A DNA stretch of 64,000 bases from Pseudomonadota bacterium (lineage in GTDB: Bacteria > Myxococcota_A > UBA796 > GCA-2862545): NCBI GenBank assembly GCA_947505245.1, contig CANNIZ010000007.1, positions 62,001-126,000 of the forward strand, given 5' to 3'. Made by a program: the position numbers and the translations under genes. The notes beneath the pieces were generated by a model, which had not been told where the DNA came from, ran no database searches, and was given only the letters and a program-made list of their open reading frames with translations. Position 1 is the first letter of the stretch, and every line of letters starts with the position of its first letter. This document shows, piece by piece, positions 62,596 to 64,000 of the stretch.

Positions 62596-64000
62596 GCCGA
62601 ACGGAGCTCTACACGCCCTGGCGAGAAGACGCCACGCGACTCCAGGCACGCACGGTAGGTCGCGACACGATCGTCCGGCGCGTCGTGGACGAGGCCCGGC
62701 GGTTCGCTGCTGGAGAACGTGTACGCCCCCTCTACCTGTTCGGCCCGCGCGGCGTCGGAAAGTCGCACATCATCGCGCTTGCAGCTGCCGAGTTCGAGGC
62801 CTTGGGACTCACGCTGGTGCTGGTGCCCGAGGATGTCGCTGCGACCACGACCGCAGCGAAGCTCCTCGATCGCTGCCGTCCGAACGCCGACGATTGGCTC
62901 TCTGACGATGTCGCAGGCACCCTCGACGCTCGCCACGTCCTCGTGGTCGAAGGGCTCGACCGCCGGTTCGCCGACCTGGGCTCCGGACCCGAGGGCCTCG
63001 AAGCCCGTCAAGTCCTGCGTCGCCACTGGGCGGATCGACCGATCTGGCTCATCGGTACAGGGGTCGCCCTCACGAGCCCGCTGACCGACCGCGAGGAGCC
63101 GTTCTACGCACACTTCGACCCGGAGGCGATCCAGCCGCTGTCGACCGAAGACGCGCGAGCGTTGATCGACCGCAGCGCACCCGACCACGCCCGCGCGAGG
63201 CCGCGCTGGTCGGCTCGCCGGGACACGCTCGTCACGCTCGCTGGCGGGTCGCCACGGGTGCTCGTGTCCCTCGCTGAGGACTGCGCGGACGATACCGGTC
63301 CGGAGTCCGCGAGCGAGGCTCTGCTCGCCGCGGTCGACCGTTTTACCCCGCACTACCAGCTCCGGTTCCGCGACCTCCCCCCGACCGGTCAGGAGATCGT
63401 GAGCCTGATCGCCCGCTCTCCAACGATGTTGACCCCGACCGAGATCGCAAACAAGCTCGGCACTCACCCCGCCGCGGTCGGCACCCAAGCGCGCCGGCTC
63501 GCCGATGACGGAGTGATCGTCGGCACCCCCGGCCCGAACGGCACCCCATACCACCTCGCCGAGCCGCTGTTCCGATTCTGGCTCGAGTACCGAACGGGGA
63601 GATGGGAAGACACCCGCGTCGCCGTCGCCTCCCAGGTACTCGAGGTTCTGTTCGCGTCGACGGACATCGTCGACCGCTGGTGGAAAGGGACGTCGGACGC
63701 GGTCATCGATCATGCAGTGGTCGAGGGCGAGTCACGATCGACCTCCGTCGCCAAGCTGTACACCCAAGTCGACGCCCTGAAGGTGGCACCATCGGAAGGC
63801 CTCGCCCTCCAGCTCCTACAACGGGCCGGCCCGCTCAAGGAGGTGGGCGTGGCCGCCAGCGTGGTCGATCAATACGCGACGACGACGCCCGACACACCGG
63901 TGTTGCGTCGATTGCTCCCCGACCTGGCGCAATTTCCTGGAGTCCTCGCGGTCTGTCGATTTGTCGTCGAGCTCGCGGAAGGGACGCGCCCGAAAGCTGC
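62592..64000 (+). CDS. AAA/STAND-type ATPase with winged helix, second of the pair (3' truncated by window edge)
   Basis: Starts at a GTG overlapping the previous stop (GTGA); the frame is open to the window end, 469 codons so far. Walker A is FGPRGVGKSH at residues 50-59 and the Walker B-like strand is HVLVVEGLDRRF near 115, with Glu in place of the first Asp. Sensor-like IWLIGTGVAL follows, then a winged helix near 280-310 (TPTEIANKLGTHPAAVGT). The segment YHLAEPLFRFWLEY is typical of this ATPase class. Beyond it a helical region, perhaps repeats, begins. The ATPase core resembles its neighbour's, so the two may form a hetero-complex. Confidence 0.65.
   Translation, partial: MSRTELYTPWREDATRLQARTVGRDTIVRRVVDEARRFAAGERVRPLYLFGPRGVGKSHIIALAAAEFEALGLTLVLVPEDVAATTTAAKLLDRCRPNADDWLSDDVAGTLDARHVLVVEGLDRRFADLGSGPEGLEARQVLRRHWADRPIWLIGTGVALTSPLTDREEPFYAHFDPEAIQPLSTEDARALIDRSAPDHARARPRWSARRDTLVTLAGGSPRVLVSLAEDCADDTGPESASEALLAAVDRFTPHYQLRFRDLPPTGQEIVSLIARSPTMLTPTEIANKLGTHPAAVGTQARRLADDGVIVGTPGPNGTPYHLAEPLFRFWLEYRTGRWEDTRVAVASQVLEVLFASTDIVDRWWKGTSDAVIDHAVVEGESRSTSVAKLYTQVDALKVAPSEGLALQLLQRAGPLKEVGVAASVVDQYATTTPDTPVLRRLLPDLAQFPGVLAVCRFVVELAEGTRPKA

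Overview
The window is very GC-rich, densely packed bacterial DNA. Many genes overlap by 1-4 bases (ATGA, GTGA, TAATG junctions). Several features point to Myxococcota or a close relative: an AgmX/PglI-type C-terminal domain, a MYXO-CTERM-like sorting tail, MopE-type aspartate/cysteine motifs, many lipoproteins, a PfaC-like lipid synthase, a mevalonate-pathway operon and an oleABCD hydrocarbon operon. No tRNA, rRNA, CRISPR array, transposase or prophage was seen. The taxonomic placement is inferred from gene content only.

Layout. 1-3.9 kb: the 3' end of a PfaC-like polyunsaturated-lipid synthase, a 2H phosphoesterase and a Nudix hydrolase. 3.9-8.9 kb: a membrane-bound spermidine-synthase-like protein, glnS and endonuclease V. 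8.9-13.5 kb (minus strand): an overlapping five-gene operon with phosphomevalonate kinase, diphosphomevalonate decarboxylase and type 2 IPP isomerase, interleaved with an AgmX-like lipoprotein and an ATP-grasp-like protein. 13.5-20.8 kb: an SMI1-like protein, mmsA, two tandem ice-binding (DUF3494) lipoproteins on the other strand, a class III aminotransferase and an EpmC-like HExxH protein. 20.8-24.6 kb: a receptor-type Ser/Thr kinase and a flotillin-like gene cut by an in-frame TAG. 24.8-30.3 kb: a complete branched-chain amino-acid-type ABC importer (livF, G, M, H and a binding protein) with a TfoX-domain gene inside it. 30.4-35.7 kb: two unknown or beta-propeller envelope proteins, a TPR protein and two tiny Flp pilins. 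35.7-40.3 kb: oleDCBA. 40.4-42.3 kb: rhomboid protease and a frameshifted exonuclease/phosphatase lipoprotein. 42.3-51.8 kb (minus strand): an island of secreted and surface proteins. 51.8-60.1 kb: a zinc-ribbon membrane protein, a large anchored protein, rpsN, an S9 peptidase, a PmbA-like protein and a second Ser/Thr kinase. 60.1-61.4 kb: adk and lptB. 61.5-64 kb: two overlapping AAA/STAND-type ATPase genes, the second running off the window.

The strongest unusual signal is at 47298-47353. Seven perfect copies of an 8-bp unit lie between a good start codon and a lipoprotein signal peptide that is out of frame with it. Losing one copy would fuse them into an intact lipoprotein metallopeptidase of about 1.3 thousand residues. 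This is the architecture of a slipped-strand phase-variable surface protein. Other notable points are the amber-interrupted flotillin, a family of intergenic inverted-repeat elements that sit only between convergent genes, tandem duplications of ice-binding and unknown lipoproteins, and the paired ATPases at the right edge.
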